Shown: positions 63,720 through 64,000 of the stretch, one piece after another
How positions within the stretch are numbered: the first letter of the stretch is position 1
Layout of the letters: every line of letters starts with the position of its first letter
Assembly: GCA_013360215.1 (NCBI GenBank)
Contig: JABWCP010000001.1
Coordinates: 215,144-279,143 of the forward strand
Reading direction: 5' to 3'
DNA: 64,000 nt
Origin: a bacterium
Lineage (GTDB): Bacteria > CLD3 > SB21
The notes under the pieces: generated by a model
Told to the model about the DNA's origin: nothing
What the model saw: only the letters and a program-made list of their open reading frames with translations
Database searches by the model: none
Made by a program: the position numbers and the translations under genes

Positions 63720-63826
63720 AAGTGACCATAAGACAAAAAAACTGTATTATTGTATTAGTATAATTACAATTGGATAGGTCACTTTCCTTTGACAAAAGTC
63801 GACTTAAAGTTCATTTTAATAAATAC

Positions 63827-63855
63827 TTGACATTGCACCAATAATCATTTATTTT
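63827..63855 (+). promoter_or_regulatory. Promoter of the gene at the right end
   Basis: TTGACA (63827-63832), 17-bp spacer, TATTTT (63850-63855), about 100 bases before the ATG at 63955. Confidence 0.6.
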
Positions 63856-63954
63856 TTCTCAAATTACCGTCTTAATAGCTTAATAGCTTAAATCAAGAAT
63901 TATACTGATTAATATTAAAATTTATTTATAAACATCCGAAATTCGGAGGAATGT

Positions 63955-64000
63955 ATGTTGCGTAAAAAATTGATTTGGCTGAGTATGTTAATGGCAACTT
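63955..64000 (+). CDS. Start of a probably secreted protein (cut by window edge)
   Basis: ATG at 63955 preceded by GGAGG and 5 bases. The fifteen visible codons give an N-terminus with LRKK followed by a hydrophobic stretch (LIWLSMLMAT), typical of a signal peptide. Nothing more can be said. Confidence 0.7.
   Translation, partial: MLRKKLIWLSMLMAT

Noticed and set aside
63717-63785. AAAGTGACC ... GGTCACTTT inverted repeat after the amidase-like gene
   Set aside because: Arms of 9 bp are 50 bases apart and not followed by a U-run on the gene strand; too weak to call a terminator or operator.

Overview
The window is a gene-dense stretch (close to 60 protein genes, estimated GC in the mid-40s) from a Gram-negative bacterium. 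TamB, a TolC/MacA-type efflux operon, many Sec and lipoprotein signals and beta-barrel proteins show an outer membrane. The long (703-residue) form of IspG, a DUF4175 protein, a DUF4249-like lipoprotein, an Omp28-like lipoprotein and an FlgD-type C-terminal domain point to the Fibrobacteres-Chlorobi-Bacteroidetes side of the tree (for example KSB1, Calditrichota or Ignavibacteria-like lineages). Several promoters are ordinary sigma-70 type (TTGACA, 16-18 bp, TATATT), which argues against Bacteroidia proper. No rRNA, tRNA, CRISPR array, transposase or prophage was seen.

Layout. 1-3.5 kb: methionine supply, metY (cut by the window edge) and metB behind a double leader (a Met/Cys-rich leader ORF with an attenuator-like terminator, then a SAM-I riboswitch), preceded by asd, which has its own terminator just before the start codon. 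3.5-10.2 kb: a DUF4337 protein, topA, two MFS-type transporters, purQ. 10.0-13.4 kb: a 2.85-kb insertion carrying two lipoprotein genes and a 12-copy pentanucleotide repeat, flanked by 248-bp direct repeats made of the purQ and TSUP gene ends. 13.3-17.7 kb: TSUP permease, TrmJ-like methyltransferase, PAS protein, YfiH/PgeF-like protein, CDF transporter. 17.9-21.3 kb: small lipoprotein, DinB, VOC, AlkC-like and HEAT proteins, free-Met-sulfoxide reductase. 21.6-31.8 kb: fatty acid hydroxylase, beta-barrel, glutamate dehydrogenase, three tandem receiver-DUF4388 regulators, prmA, Ppx/GppA, NMO, hutU. 31.8-38.6 kb: DUF4175 giant, PruA, an acidic Cys-repeat protein, a DsbA-like protein. 38.7-43.3 kb: TolC-MacA-ABC ATPase-ABC permease efflux operon with a pair of operator-like palindromes. 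43.5-49.6 kb: TatD, TamB, PyrD. 49.7-55 kb: OM protein and a lipoprotein/CsgG-like/Omp28 operon, amidohydrolase, DUF3467, SRPBCC protein. 55-64 kb: Ppk1, RsgA with a disordered head, HIT protein, IspG, a Cys-rich unknown, GpsA (probably leaderless), an amidase-like protein lacking one metal ligand, and the start of a secreted protein.

Functional threads: asd feeds homoserine and metB/metY turn activated homoserine into methionine precursors, sensed as free SAM (riboswitch) and possibly as charged Met/Cys tRNA (leader ORF). PruA, GDH and HutU channel Pro/His/Glu carbon. All function names rest on recognised family motifs read from the translations; nothing here was searched against a database.
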